Assembly: GCA_905214105.1 (NCBI GenBank)
Contig: CAJMKK010000018.1
Location: 1-14,607, forward strand
Reading direction: 5' to 3'
Length of the DNA: 14,607 nucleotides
From: an uncultured bacterium
GTDB lineage: Bacteria > Actinomycetota > Coriobacteriia > Coriobacteriales > Coriobacteriaceae
The notes beneath the pieces were generated by a model. It saw only the letters and a list, made by a program, of their open reading frames with translations, was not told the origin of the DNA and did no database searches. This document shows positions 7,509 through 14,419 of the stretch, one piece after another (within the stretch, counting starts at the first letter, position 1; every line of letters begins with the position of its first letter). The translations under genes were made by a program, and so were the position numbers.

Positions 7509-7633
7509 GGCCCGAGGGCAACCTTCCTTTCCGGCGCACTCCGCAGGACGAAAGAACCTCCGCCGCACGAAGTGCGCTGCGGAGGTTCTTGCATATCCGA
7601 GGACGCGCCGGAAAGGAAGGTTGCCCTCGGGCC
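7509..7633. repeat. Nested palindrome with perfect 29-bp arms, 3' of ilvE
   Basis: The arm at 7509-7537 (begins GGCCCGAGGGCAACCTTCC) is the exact reverse complement of 7605-7633. Within it, AAGAACCTCCGC (7552-7563) pairs exactly with GCGGAGGTTCTT (7579-7590), and inside that CGCAC/GTGCG form a third stem. The outer arm ends 16 bases after the ilvE stop, so ilvE mRNA would carry the whole fold. The inner hairpin has A and T flanks and could terminate transcription, but the outer arms are far longer than a terminator needs. Confidence 0.75.
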
Positions 7634-7649
7634 GAACAGCTATGGCAGC

Positions 7650-8702
7650 TTACGCGACGGTGTAAACCCAGTCGTGCTTATCCTCGACAGCACCAGATTG
7701 GATGCCGGTCAGGGTCTCGCGGAGCTTCTTCATCACGGGGCCAATCTCGGTGTAGCCAGCCGGGAAGGTCACGGTCTCATCGGCACCATAGACCTTGTTG
7801 TCGATCTCGCCCACCGGGGAAATGACGGCAGCGGTGCCGCACAGGCCGCACTCAACAAAGGTGCCGGACTTGACCTCAGCCCACTCGACGGGACGCTGGT
7901 CAACGGTCATGCCCAGGTCCTCGGCAACCTGAACAAGCGAACGACGGGTGATGGAGGGCAGGATGGAGTCGGTGTGCGACTGAGGAACGACGAGGGTGCC
8001 GTCCTCCTTCACGAACAGAACGTTCGCGCCGCCGGTCTCCTCGACATAGGTGCGGGACTCAGAGTCGAGATACAGGTTCTCGGCATAGCCCTCGCGATGG
8101 GCCTCCATCGTGGGCTTGAGGGACATGGCGTAGTTGAGGCCGGCCTTGATGTTGCCGGTGCCGTGCGGTGCGGCGCGGTCGTACTCGGAAACGCGCAGCT
8201 TGACGGGCTTGAGGCCACCCTTAAAGTACGGACCGACCGGGGTCACGAGAATGCGGAACGTGTACTCAGGAGCGGGAGCCACGCCGATCACGTCACCAGA
8301 GCCGATCATAAACGGACGCACGTACAGGGTTGCACCGGAGCCGAAGGGCGGAACCCAGGCGGCGTTGGCAGAAACGACCTGCTTGACGGCCTCAACAAAC
8401 TTGTCCTTGGGGAACGGGGGCATCTCGAGGCGCTGGGCAGAGTTATACATACGCTCGGCGTTCATGTCGGGACGGAAGCAGACGATGCTGCCGTCCTCGG
8501 CGGTATAGGCCTTCAGGCCCTCAAAGACCTCCTGGCAGTAATGGAAGATGCCACCGCACTCGGAGACATGCAGGGTGTGGTCGGTGGTCAGGCCGCCCTC
8601 GTCCCACTCGCCGTCCTTCCAATGGGCCTCGTAGCTGTAATCGGTCTTCATGTAGCCAAAGCCGAGGCTACCCCAATCGATATCCTTCTTCTCGACAGCC
8701 AT
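7650..8702 (-). CDS. ilvE: Branched-chain amino acid aminotransferase
   Basis: A 350-residue fold-type IV PLP enzyme, the large BCAT form (like eukaryotic BCAT and Gram-positive IlvE). It transfers amino groups between glutamate and the keto acids of leucine, isoleucine and valine, the last step of their synthesis. Visible features: N-terminal DIDWGSLGFGYMKTDY; CQEVFEGLKAY (about 56-66); FRPDMNAERMYNSAQRL (77-92); YVRPFMIG; the PLP lysine K186 in GTGNIKAGLNYAMSL; EETGGANVLFV (221-231) for the cofactor contact; and SILPSITRRSL. Length is normal and all core motifs are present. The ATG at 8702 has AAGGAG six bases upstream; a longer frame to 8852 runs through the leader. The gene stands alone, with a roughly 147-base leader upstream and the nested palindrome downstream. 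Other ilv/leu genes are not in the window. Confidence 0.96.
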   Translation of the reverse strand: MAVEKKDIDWGSLGFGYMKTDYSYEAHWKDGEWDEGGLTTDHTLHVSECGGIFHYCQEVFEGLKAYTAEDGSIVCFRPDMNAERMYNSAQRLEMPPFPKDKFVEAVKQVVSANAAWVPPFGSGATLYVRPFMIGSGDVIGVAPAPEYTFRILVTPVGPYFKGGLKPVKLRVSEYDRAAPHGTGNIKAGLNYAMSLKPTMEAHREGYAENLYLDSESRTYVEETGGANVLFVKEDGTLVVPQSHTDSILPSITRRSLVQVAEDLGMTVDQRPVEWAEVKSGTFVECGLCGTAAVISPVGEIDNKVYGADETVTFPAGYTEIGPVMKKLRETLTGIQSGAVEDKHDWVYTVA

Positions 8703-8855
8703 ATGTCGCTCCTTACATACACAGTTGCATACTCGCGAACCCGCACGCAAGGACCGGGGCCGCCCGCGTCGCAACGTCGCACGCCCGGAGCGTAGAGCCG
8801 GACGGGACACGCGAACGGCATCAAAGCCGATGGCACGTCGATTCGCATGCACGAG

Positions 8856-8884
8856 ATTGTACTCCCCGTACGCGTCTGATAAAA
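8856..8884 (-). promoter_or_regulatory. Probable ilvE promoter, long leader
   Basis: On the minus strand TACAAT (8861-8856) is a strong -10, with TTTTAT (8884-8879) 17 bases upstream as a weak -35. An AT-rich interrupted palindrome CTTTA-N6-TAAAG (8892-8907) lies just upstream. The start would give a GC-rich 5' leader of about 147 bases. No T-box sequence and no run of Leu/Ile/Val codons is seen in it. Confidence 0.5.
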
Positions 8885-8927
8885 CGCTTTTCTTTAACTA
8901 AGTAAAGTATTTTCATTTGACCGAAGC

Positions 8928-8960
8928 AAAAAGGCCCGCCACCGTAAGCGGTGACGGGCC
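8928..8960 (-). terminator. Intrinsic terminator of the DedA-family gene
   Basis: On the minus strand GGCCCGTCACCG, loop CTTA, then CGGTGGCGGGCC form a 12-bp stem with one G-U pair, followed by TTTTT. It lies 30 bases after the stop of the DedA gene and isolates it from ilvE. Confidence 0.93.
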
Positions 8961-8990
8961 TCAACGGCACGGTTTGCGCGCTGGCTCGAG

Positions 8991-9638
8991 CTACGCGTTC
9001 TGTTTGCCCAACTTTGCCTTAACCAGACCGACCACAGTCGGGATGATCGACACGGCAACGATGCCGATAATCAGCAGCTCAAAGTGCTCCTGCACAAAGG
9101 GAATACCGCCAAAGAAGTAGCCCAGCAGCGTGAAGACCGTCGACCAGGTAATGCCGCCCAGCACGTTAAAGATGACAAAGTTGCGCCAGTGCATGCCGCC
9201 CATGCCGGCGATAAAAGGCACAAAGGTGCGGATAAACGGGAAGAAGCGACCCAGGAAGATGGCCAGGTGACCCCACTTATCCAAGAAATCCTCGGACTTT
9301 TTAATGCGCTCGGGCGTCATGGCCTTGACCTTGCCCGAAGCGATGATCTTTTTGCCAAAGAAGTGACCGATCATAAAGTTGCACTGATCGCCCAGGATGG
9401 CCGCGGCCCATGCAGTGGCCAGAAGCGCCACGATGTTAAAGCCACCGTTGTGGGCAAAGAAGCCCGAAGCAAACAGCAGCGAATCGCCGGGAAGGAACGG
9501 GAAGAACACCACGCCCGTCTCGATAAAGATAATCAGGAACACGCAGCCGTAGGCCATAAGCGGGCCGGCGGCGATCCAGCTGGCGATCGCAGTGCGCGGA
9601 TCCTTAAGCAGCTCGGCAATGAAATTGATGAAACCCAT
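8991..9638 (-). CDS. DedA-family (SNARE-associated/VTT domain) membrane protein
   Basis: A 215-residue integral membrane protein. Family motifs: FIETGVVFFPFLPGDSLLFASGF (about 38-60), then GDQCNFMIGHFFGKK (83-97), the re-entrant motif GRFFPFIRTFVPFIAGMGGM (130-149), and a C-terminal membrane helix (about 187-206). The acidic pair E40 and D52 and the arginines R131 and R137 match, one residue offset, the functionally required E39, D51, R130 and R136 of E. coli YqjA. DedA proteins act in envelope homeostasis; some (UptA) flip undecaprenyl phosphate for reuse in wall synthesis. Which activity this one has cannot be read from sequence. ATG at 9638 follows AGAGG by nine bases; the longer frame to 9722 lacks family similarity. 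TATACT at 9690-9685 is a likely -10. Confidence 0.93.
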   Translation of the reverse strand: MGFINFIAELLKDPRTAIASWIAAGPLMAYGCVFLIIFIETGVVFFPFLPGDSLLFASGFFAHNGGFNIVALLATAWAAAILGDQCNFMIGHFFGKKIIASGKVKAMTPERIKKSEDFLDKWGHLAIFLGRFFPFIRTFVPFIAGMGGMHWRNFVIFNVLGGITWSTVFTLLGYFFGGIPFVQEHFELLIIGIVAVSIIPTVVGLVKAKLGKQNA

Positions 9639-9684
9639 GAAGTAAGACCTCTCAGTTGTGGGCGCGGATACGTCCAAGTTGACC

Positions 9685-9713
9685 AGTATACGGTTGCGGC
9701 GCGGCCATGCACA
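9685..9713 (-). promoter_or_regulatory. Possible promoter of the DedA-family gene
   Basis: On the minus strand TATACT (9690-9685) is a good -10, with TGTGCA (9713-9708) as a weak -35 at 17 bases. It lies about 47 bases before the ATG. Confidence 0.4.
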
Positions 9714-9758
9714 CGACCGCACAAAAGCATGACTCCATTACCAGCAAGTTTGCATAAC

Positions 9759-9770
9759 TGACACCTGTCA
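9759..9770. promoter_or_regulatory. Short palindrome TGACA-CC-TGTCA upstream of cysE
   Basis: A perfect 5-bp-arm palindrome with a 2-base centre, 22 bases upstream of the cysE -35. It may be an activator or repressor site, or a scrap of a repeat; it shares the TGTCA end with the palindrome at 10649-10676. Confidence 0.3.
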
Positions 9771-9792
9771 CGCTAAGCATGAAAGATTGCTC

Positions 9793-9820
9793 TTCCTAAT
9801 CCCTAGCGAATCGCTATACT
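9793..9820 (+). promoter_or_regulatory. Probable cysE promoter with overlapping palindrome
   Basis: TATACT at 9815-9820 is a good -10; TTCCTA at 9793-9798 is a moderate -35 at 16 bases. The palindrome TAGCG-AAT-CGCTA (9804-9816) fills the spacer and reaches the -10, where a bound repressor would block polymerase. Confidence 0.5.
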
Positions 9821-9861
9821 TTATTGAATTGCATTTTCGCGGCGCTAAGGGAGGGCGGCCG

Positions 9862-10566
9862 ATGAGCTTTATCAATACCATTCGCGAGGACATCAAGACC
9901 GTCCAGGCACAGGACCCCGCTGCGCAAAGCGGTCTGGTCATCTTCCTTTCTTACCCCGGCCTGCACGCCAAGTGGAACCACGTGCCCGAGCACTGGCTGT
10001 GGGAACACGGTCATCGCTCGCTCGCCCGCGTGCTCTCGCAGATCACCCGCCACATTACCGGCGTCGAGATTCATCCCGCCGCACAGATCGGCAAGCATTT
10101 CTTTATCGACCACGCCATGGGCGTTGTCATCGGCGAAACCGCCATTGTGGGCGACAACTGCGTGCTTTATCAGGGCGTCACGCTCGGCGGCACCGGCAAC
10201 GAGACCGGCAAACGCCACCCCACCCTGGGCAACAATGTCACCGTGGGCACGGGCGCCAAGGTGCTTGGCAACATCCGCATCGGCAACAACGTCAAGATCG
10301 GTGGCAACTCGGTCGTCGTCAAGGACGTGCCCGACAACTGCACCGTCGTGGGCGTGCCCGGCCGCATCATCAAACGCAACGGCTGCCGCGTGTTCGAGGA
10401 GAGCTTCGACGCCAAGCAGCATCGCGAGTACATGCCCGACGATGCCGCCGAGCAGAGCGCCCTCAACCGCCAGGGCATCACCGAAAACGCCCGTCGCGTC
10501 AAGGAACTCGAGCAAGAGGTGGCCGAGCTCAAAGCCCTCGTCGCCAAGCTCGTGGACGAGCGCTAG
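9862..10566 (+). CDS. cysE: Serine O-acetyltransferase
   Basis: A 234-residue enzyme that acetylates L-serine with acetyl-CoA to O-acetylserine, the entry step of cysteine synthesis. It is the short Gram-positive form. Residues 1-65 are the helical N-domain ([19 protein letters not shown]); about 66-175 form the left-handed hexapeptide beta-helix with EIHPAAQIG, the catalytic H84 in [18 protein letters not shown], the loop [15 protein letters not shown] (106-120) and [28 protein letters not shown] ends the helix. The acid in E69-IHP is glutamate where E. coli has aspartate, which is usual in Gram-positive forms. Residues about 205-233 form a charged coiled coil that may help oligomerise. GGAGG seven bases before ATG 9862 fixes the start; the frame is open to 9787 but overlaps the promoter. 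No cysK or cysS is adjacent. Confidence 0.96.
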   Translation: MSFINTIREDIKTVQAQDPAAQSGLVIFLSYPGLHAKWNHVPEHWLWEHGHRSLARVLSQITRHITGVEIHPAAQIGKHFFIDHAMGVVIGETAIVGDNCVLYQGVTLGGTGNETGKRHPTLGNNVTVGTGAKVLGNIRIGNNVKIGGNSVVVKDVPDNCTVVGVPGRIIKRNGCRVFEESFDAKQHREYMPDDAAEQSALNRQGITENARRVKELEQEVAELKALVAKLVDER

Positions 10567-10602
10567 GGCCGCGGGCAACCGCCACAGCATGAACGCCAAC
10601 AC

Positions 10603-10645
10603 AAAAGGCGCGCCAGGGAATCCGCCCCCGGCGCGCTTTCTTTTC
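10603..10645 (+). terminator. Intrinsic terminator of cysE
   Basis: GCGCGCC (10608-10614) pairs with GGCGCGC (10630-10636) around a 15-base loop, extended by A-T pairs, followed by TTTCTTTTC (10637-10645). It begins about 37 bases after the cysE stop. Confidence 0.85.
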
Positions 10646-10648
10646 GAT

Positions 10649-10676
10649 GTGACATGCGGGACTGACCCTTTGTCAC
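10649..10676. repeat. REP-like palindrome between convergent genes
   Basis: GTGACA (10649-10654) and TGTCAC (10671-10676) enclose GGG-ACTGA-CCC, giving a double stem that ends one base before the exporter gene stop. The form (GGGAC...CCC...TGTCAC) recalls REP-type intergenic palindromes of Firmicutes and Actinobacteria; that resemblance is from memory. Confidence 0.45.
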
Positions 10677-10677
10677 C

Positions 10678-12681
10678 TTATGCGAACTGGCTTAGGTAGA
10701 GGTCGGCATAAGCGCCCTCGGCAGCCAGCAGCTCCTTGTGCGTACCCTGCTCGATGATATTGCCGTGATCCATGACCAGGATGAGGTCGGCATCGACGAT
10801 CGTCGACAGACGGTGCGCGATCACAAAGCTCGTGCGCCCGCGCATGAGCGCATCCATAGCACGGCCGATGGCGAGCTCGGTGCGCGTGTCCACGCTCGAC
10901 GTCGCCTCGTCCAGGATGAGGATCGCCGGGTTGTTGAGCAGCACGCGCGCGATGGTCAGCAGCTGACGTTGGCCCTGGCTGATGCTCTCGGCATCGTTAG
11001 CCACACGCGTGTCGTAGCCCTGCGGCATAGTGCGCACAAAGAAGTCGACCCGTGCGGCACGTGCGGCCGCGACAATCTCCTCGCGCGTCGCCTCGGGACA
11101 GCCGTAGGCGATGTTCTCGGCAATGGTGCCATCAAATAGCCAAGCGTCCTGCAACACCATGCCAAACTGCTGGCGTAGCTCGCCGCGGTTCATGCGGCTC
11201 GTGTCCACGCCGTCGAGGGTAATGCGGCCGCCGTCGATCTCGTAAAAGCGCATGAGCAGGTTGATGAGCGTGGTCTTACCCGCGCCCGTGGTTCCCACCA
11301 CGGCGATCTTCTGACCCGGCTCGGCGGTAAACGACACGTCTCGCATAAGCGGCTTGTCGGGCGCATAGCCAAAGCGCACATGCTCAAAAGCGACACGGCC
11401 TTCCACTTTGCCCGGCAGCTTGGCGGCGGCCACCGGCAACGGATCGGCCTCCATCTCGGGCTCGTCGAGCAGGTCGAACACGCGCTCGGCGCTCGCCAGC
11501 GCACTCTGCAGCGAGTTAAAGGTAAACGACAGCTCCGTCATGGGCTCGGACGCCTCGTAGATGAACTGGAGGAACGCCTGGAACACGCCGACGGTCATAT
11601 GCCCGGCAACCAGCATGCTGCAGCCCACCAGCGCGATCACGATCTGCGCCAAACGGCCGATAAAGCGCACCGCGGGGCCGACGGCGTTAATCATAAAGTC
11701 GGCCTTGGTGCTCACGCGCGCCAGCTCCTTCGAAGCCTCGTGTACCTCGGCAGAGCTCTGGCGCTCGCGGTTAAACGCACGGATCACCAGACGGCCCGAG
11801 TAGCCCTCCTCGACCGCGCTCGTAATCTTGGACACCCACTCCTGGCGCTCGCCCGTCACATCGTGCGTGCGGCGCGACACGACCTTCGTCACCAGCAGCG
11901 AAAGCGCCGTAAAGAACAAAAAGACGAGCGTGAGCGGCACGCTAAACACGAACATCACGCTCACGGCGCCCACCACGGTACCGATCGACACCAGCAACTG
12001 CAGCAAGCCGCGTTGCATGCTCTCGGACATCTTGTCCAAGTCGTTGGTCGCACGGCTGACGACCTCGCCGGGACGATGCGCGTCAAAGTAGGCAAGCGGC
12101 AGACGGTTGAGCTTTTGTGCGATGCGGTTGCGCAGGCGCAGGTTGAGGCGCTCGGCAACGCTCGACATCAAAAAGCTCTGGAGTGCGTAGAACGAGGCGG
12201 CGGCGGTCCAGATCATAAAGTAGATAAAGATGGTCCTGCCGCAGTTCTCCCAGGTAATGCTGAAGGTAGTGTTGTTGGCAAACGCCAGCTTCATGTGCCC
12301 CCACAGCTCATCGATCACGCGGGCGCTGTAAGCCGGCGCCGCGGTGTTAAAGATGGCATAGAACACGATACTCGCGAACACGATATAGAAGCGCCAATGG
12401 TCGCCGGCGGCCTCGCTCCACAGGCGGCGCACCGTCGCCCAGGTGTCGCGGGGCGTCTCGTCCTCGTCCTCGTCGTCAACGTCGCGCATGCGCTCCGCCT
12501 CGGCGCGGGCGCGCTCGTCCTCGGCGCGCTCGTTTTCCTCGTAGAGTGCCTGGCGGCGAGCCTCGCGCTCCGCCGCTGCCTTGGCGTTTTCGTCCAGGTC
12601 GGACGTGGCGCCCGTCTCCTCGACTGTTTCTGCAGCCGCGGCGTCATCGGCGATGCCTTGCTTCTTGAGCTCCTCGGTCAT
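10678..12681 (-). CDS. ABC exporter half-transporter, canonical-site subunit
   Basis: A 667-residue fused membrane/ATPase half-transporter. Residues 1-90 are an unusual acidic, Ala/Glu/Arg-rich helical extension (for example DVDDEDEDE at 67-75). Six membrane helices lie between about 97 and 375, with the coupling motif GYSGRLVIRAFNRE (293-306). The ATPase (about 428-667) has Walker A GTTGAGKT (463-470), Q-loop Q511, signature ISQGQ (567-571), Walker B ILILDEA with catalytic E592, and H-loop H623. It lies directly after its partner: one base separates the partner's TAG from ATG 12681, and GGGAGGTGA five bases before the ATG overlaps the partner's end, so translation is probably coupled. GTG at 12690 is a weaker alternative start. 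Together they should form a heterodimeric multidrug/lipid-type exporter; the substrate is not predictable. Confidence 0.94.
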   Translation of the reverse strand: MTEELKKQGIADDAAAAETVEETGATSDLDENAKAAAEREARRQALYEENERAEDERARAEAERMRDVDDEDEDETPRDTWATVRRLWSEAAGDHWRFYIVFASIVFYAIFNTAAPAYSARVIDELWGHMKLAFANNTTFSITWENCGRTIFIYFMIWTAAASFYALQSFLMSSVAERLNLRLRNRIAQKLNRLPLAYFDAHRPGEVVSRATNDLDKMSESMQRGLLQLLVSIGTVVGAVSVMFVFSVPLTLVFLFFTALSLLVTKVVSRRTHDVTGERQEWVSKITSAVEEGYSGRLVIRAFNRERQSSAEVHEASKELARVSTKADFMINAVGPAVRFIGRLAQIVIALVGCSMLVAGHMTVGVFQAFLQFIYEASEPMTELSFTFNSLQSALASAERVFDLLDEPEMEADPLPVAAAKLPGKVEGRVAFEHVRFGYAPDKPLMRDVSFTAEPGQKIAVVGTTGAGKTTLINLLMRFYEIDGGRITLDGVDTSRMNRGELRQQFGMVLQDAWLFDGTIAENIAYGCPEATREEIVAAARAARVDFFVRTMPQGYDTRVANDAESISQGQRQLLTIARVLLNNPAILILDEATSSVDTRTELAIGRAMDALMRGRTSFVIAHRLSTIVDADLILVMDHGNIIEQGTHKELLAAEGAYADLYLSQFA

Positions 12682-12682
12682 G

Positions 12683-14419
12683 CTACTCACCTCCCTTCAT
12701 CTGCGATTCCGCGATAGCGCGGTACACCTCACAGGTTTTCATGAGCTCGTCGTGCGTGCCTAGGCCCACGACCTCACCGTCCTTGAGCACCACAATCTGA
12801 TCGGCATGCAAAATAGTCGAGATGCGCTGGGCGATGATGAGCACCGCGGCATCGCGCGTCTCGTCCTGTAGCGCATGGCGCAGTGCCGCATCGGTCTTAA
12901 AGTCCAGGGCCGAAAAGCTATCGTCGAAGATATACAGGTCGGCGTGCTTCATGAGTGCGCGGGCAATCGCCAGGCGCTGGCGCTGACCACCCGAGAAGTT
13001 CGTGCCGCCCTGGGCCACCGGCGTATCGAGCCCCTGGGGCTGGTCGAGCACAAAGGTGCTCTGGGCAACCTCCAGCGCATGGAGCATGTCAGCCTCGGTC
13101 GCGCCCTCGTTGCCAAAGCGCAGGTTGCTCGCCACCGTACCCGAGAACAGCCATGCCTTCTGCGGCACATAGGCGATACGCCCGCGGATATCGTCTTGCG
13201 AAAGGTCGCGCAGATCGATGCCGTTTAGGCGAATGGCGCCCTTCGTGGCATCGTGGAAGCGAAGCAAGAGCTTGGCCACCATTGACTTGCCCGAGCCCGT
13301 CGAGCCCACGATCGCGGTCGTCTGTCCGCGGCGGCAGGCAAAACTCAGGTTGTACAGGGTGTCCTCGTCGGCATCGTCAAAGCGAAACGACATGTGGTCG
13401 AACACGGCCACCGTGTCGGCCCCATCTGCGGACTCAGGTGTCCCGTCGCCCAGCGTAGCCTTACCGTCCACGATGCTCGGCTCGATTTCGAGCACCTGCT
13501 GTGCACGGCTGAGGCACGCCGCGGCGCGCGGAAGCGTCAGCACCACCATCTGCGCCATCATCACAAAGAACAGGATCAGGATCGCGTACTCCAGCACGGC
13601 CGAGATGCTGCCGATTTGCATGGCATGGACGCCCACGCGGTTGCCGCCCACCCACAGCACCGCCACCTCGGCGATATTCATCAAAAAGAAGCTGGAGCTA
13701 TCGAGACCCACAAACAGGTGGTTGACCTTGATGGCATTGGCTGCATAATCGCTAAACACCTCGTCCAGGCGCTGCTCCTCGTGGCGCTCCTTGTTAAATG
13801 CGCGGATGACGCGCACGCCCACGATGTTCTCGCGCAGCACCACGTTCATGCGGTCGATAAAGCTCTGCAGGCGCATAAAGATCGGCGCGGCGTTGGCAAC
13901 GGTAAAGACCGCCGCCACCAGCACGATCGCAACGACCACGCCCAGCAGCGTACCCATGGCAGGATCGATAAACCAGGCAAAGATGATGCCCGCCACGGCC
14001 AAGAACGGTACCGGTAACACCAGCTGAATCGTCTGCAGGATCGCTTGCTGGATCACGTTGATGTCGTTGAGCGAGCGCGTGATCATCGAACCCGTACCAA
14101 AGCGCTCAAAGTCGCTGGCGGACAGCTCGAGCGACTTATCGTAGACGGCGTTGCGAATGTCGCAGGCCACATTGGCCGCCAGACGGGCCGAAAGATAGCA
14201 GCCCAGCACCGCGCCGCCACTGGCCATGCCGGTCGCGATGAGCATATACACGCCGTTGCGCAAGATGTAGTCGATATCACCCGTCGTGATACCAGTATTG
14301 ACCATATTCGCCAACATTGTAGGCACCAGCAGCGTGCCGACGTTATCTATCAGCAGTACAAACAGCGTCACCGCAATCAGCCCGCGATACGGCCTCATAA
14401 ATCTCATTAAGAGTCGCAT
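12683..14419 (-). CDS. ABC exporter half-transporter, degenerate-site subunit
   Basis: A 578-residue half-transporter with an N-terminal six-helix membrane domain (about 12-300; GVRVIRAFNKE at 201-211 couples to the ATPase) and a C-terminal ATPase (about 336-578). Walker A GSTGSGKS (372-379), Q420 in VPQKAWLFSGTV, and signature FSGGQ (475-479) are canonical. The Walker B residue after LYIFD is D500 instead of glutamate, and the H-loop position is Q531 (IIAQRIST) instead of histidine. Asp in place of the catalytic Glu is the mark of one subunit in heterodimeric exporters such as TM287/288 and BmrCD. The gene is first of the pair and overlaps the upstream regulator by 13 bases; AAGGGGAG lies close to ATG 14419. 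A second ATG at 14407 forms TAATG with the upstream stop and could be the coupled start. Confidence 0.94.
   Translation of the reverse strand: MRLLMRFMRPYRGLIAVTLFVLLIDNVGTLLVPTMLANMVNTGITTGDIDYILRNGVYMLIATGMASGGAVLGCYLSARLAANVACDIRNAVYDKSLELSASDFERFGTGSMITRSLNDINVIQQAILQTIQLVLPVPFLAVAGIIFAWFIDPAMGTLLGVVVAIVLVAAVFTVANAAPIFMRLQSFIDRMNVVLRENIVGVRVIRAFNKERHEEQRLDEVFSDYAANAIKVNHLFVGLDSSSFFLMNIAEVAVLWVGGNRVGVHAMQIGSISAVLEYAILILFFVMMAQMVVLTLPRAAACLSRAQQVLEIEPSIVDGKATLGDGTPESADGADTVAVFDHMSFRFDDADEDTLYNLSFACRRGQTTAIVGSTGSGKSMVAKLLLRFHDATKGAIRLNGIDLRDLSQDDIRGRIAYVPQKAWLFSGTVASNLRFGNEGATEADMLHALEVAQSTFVLDQPQGLDTPVAQGGTNFSGGQRQRLAIARALMKHADLYIFDDSFSALDFKTDAALRHALQDETRDAAVLIIAQRISTILHADQIVVLKDGEVVGLGTHDELMKTCEVYRAIAESQMKGGE

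Noticed and set aside
7571..8795. Long plus-strand frame opposite ilvE
   Set aside because: It is a high-GC shadow frame; the minus strand encodes a complete aminotransferase with all catalytic motifs.
8648..8848. Leader peptide before ilvE
   Set aside because: The 66-codon frame has no enrichment of Leu, Ile or Val codons, lacks a ribosome site and overlaps the ilvE start.
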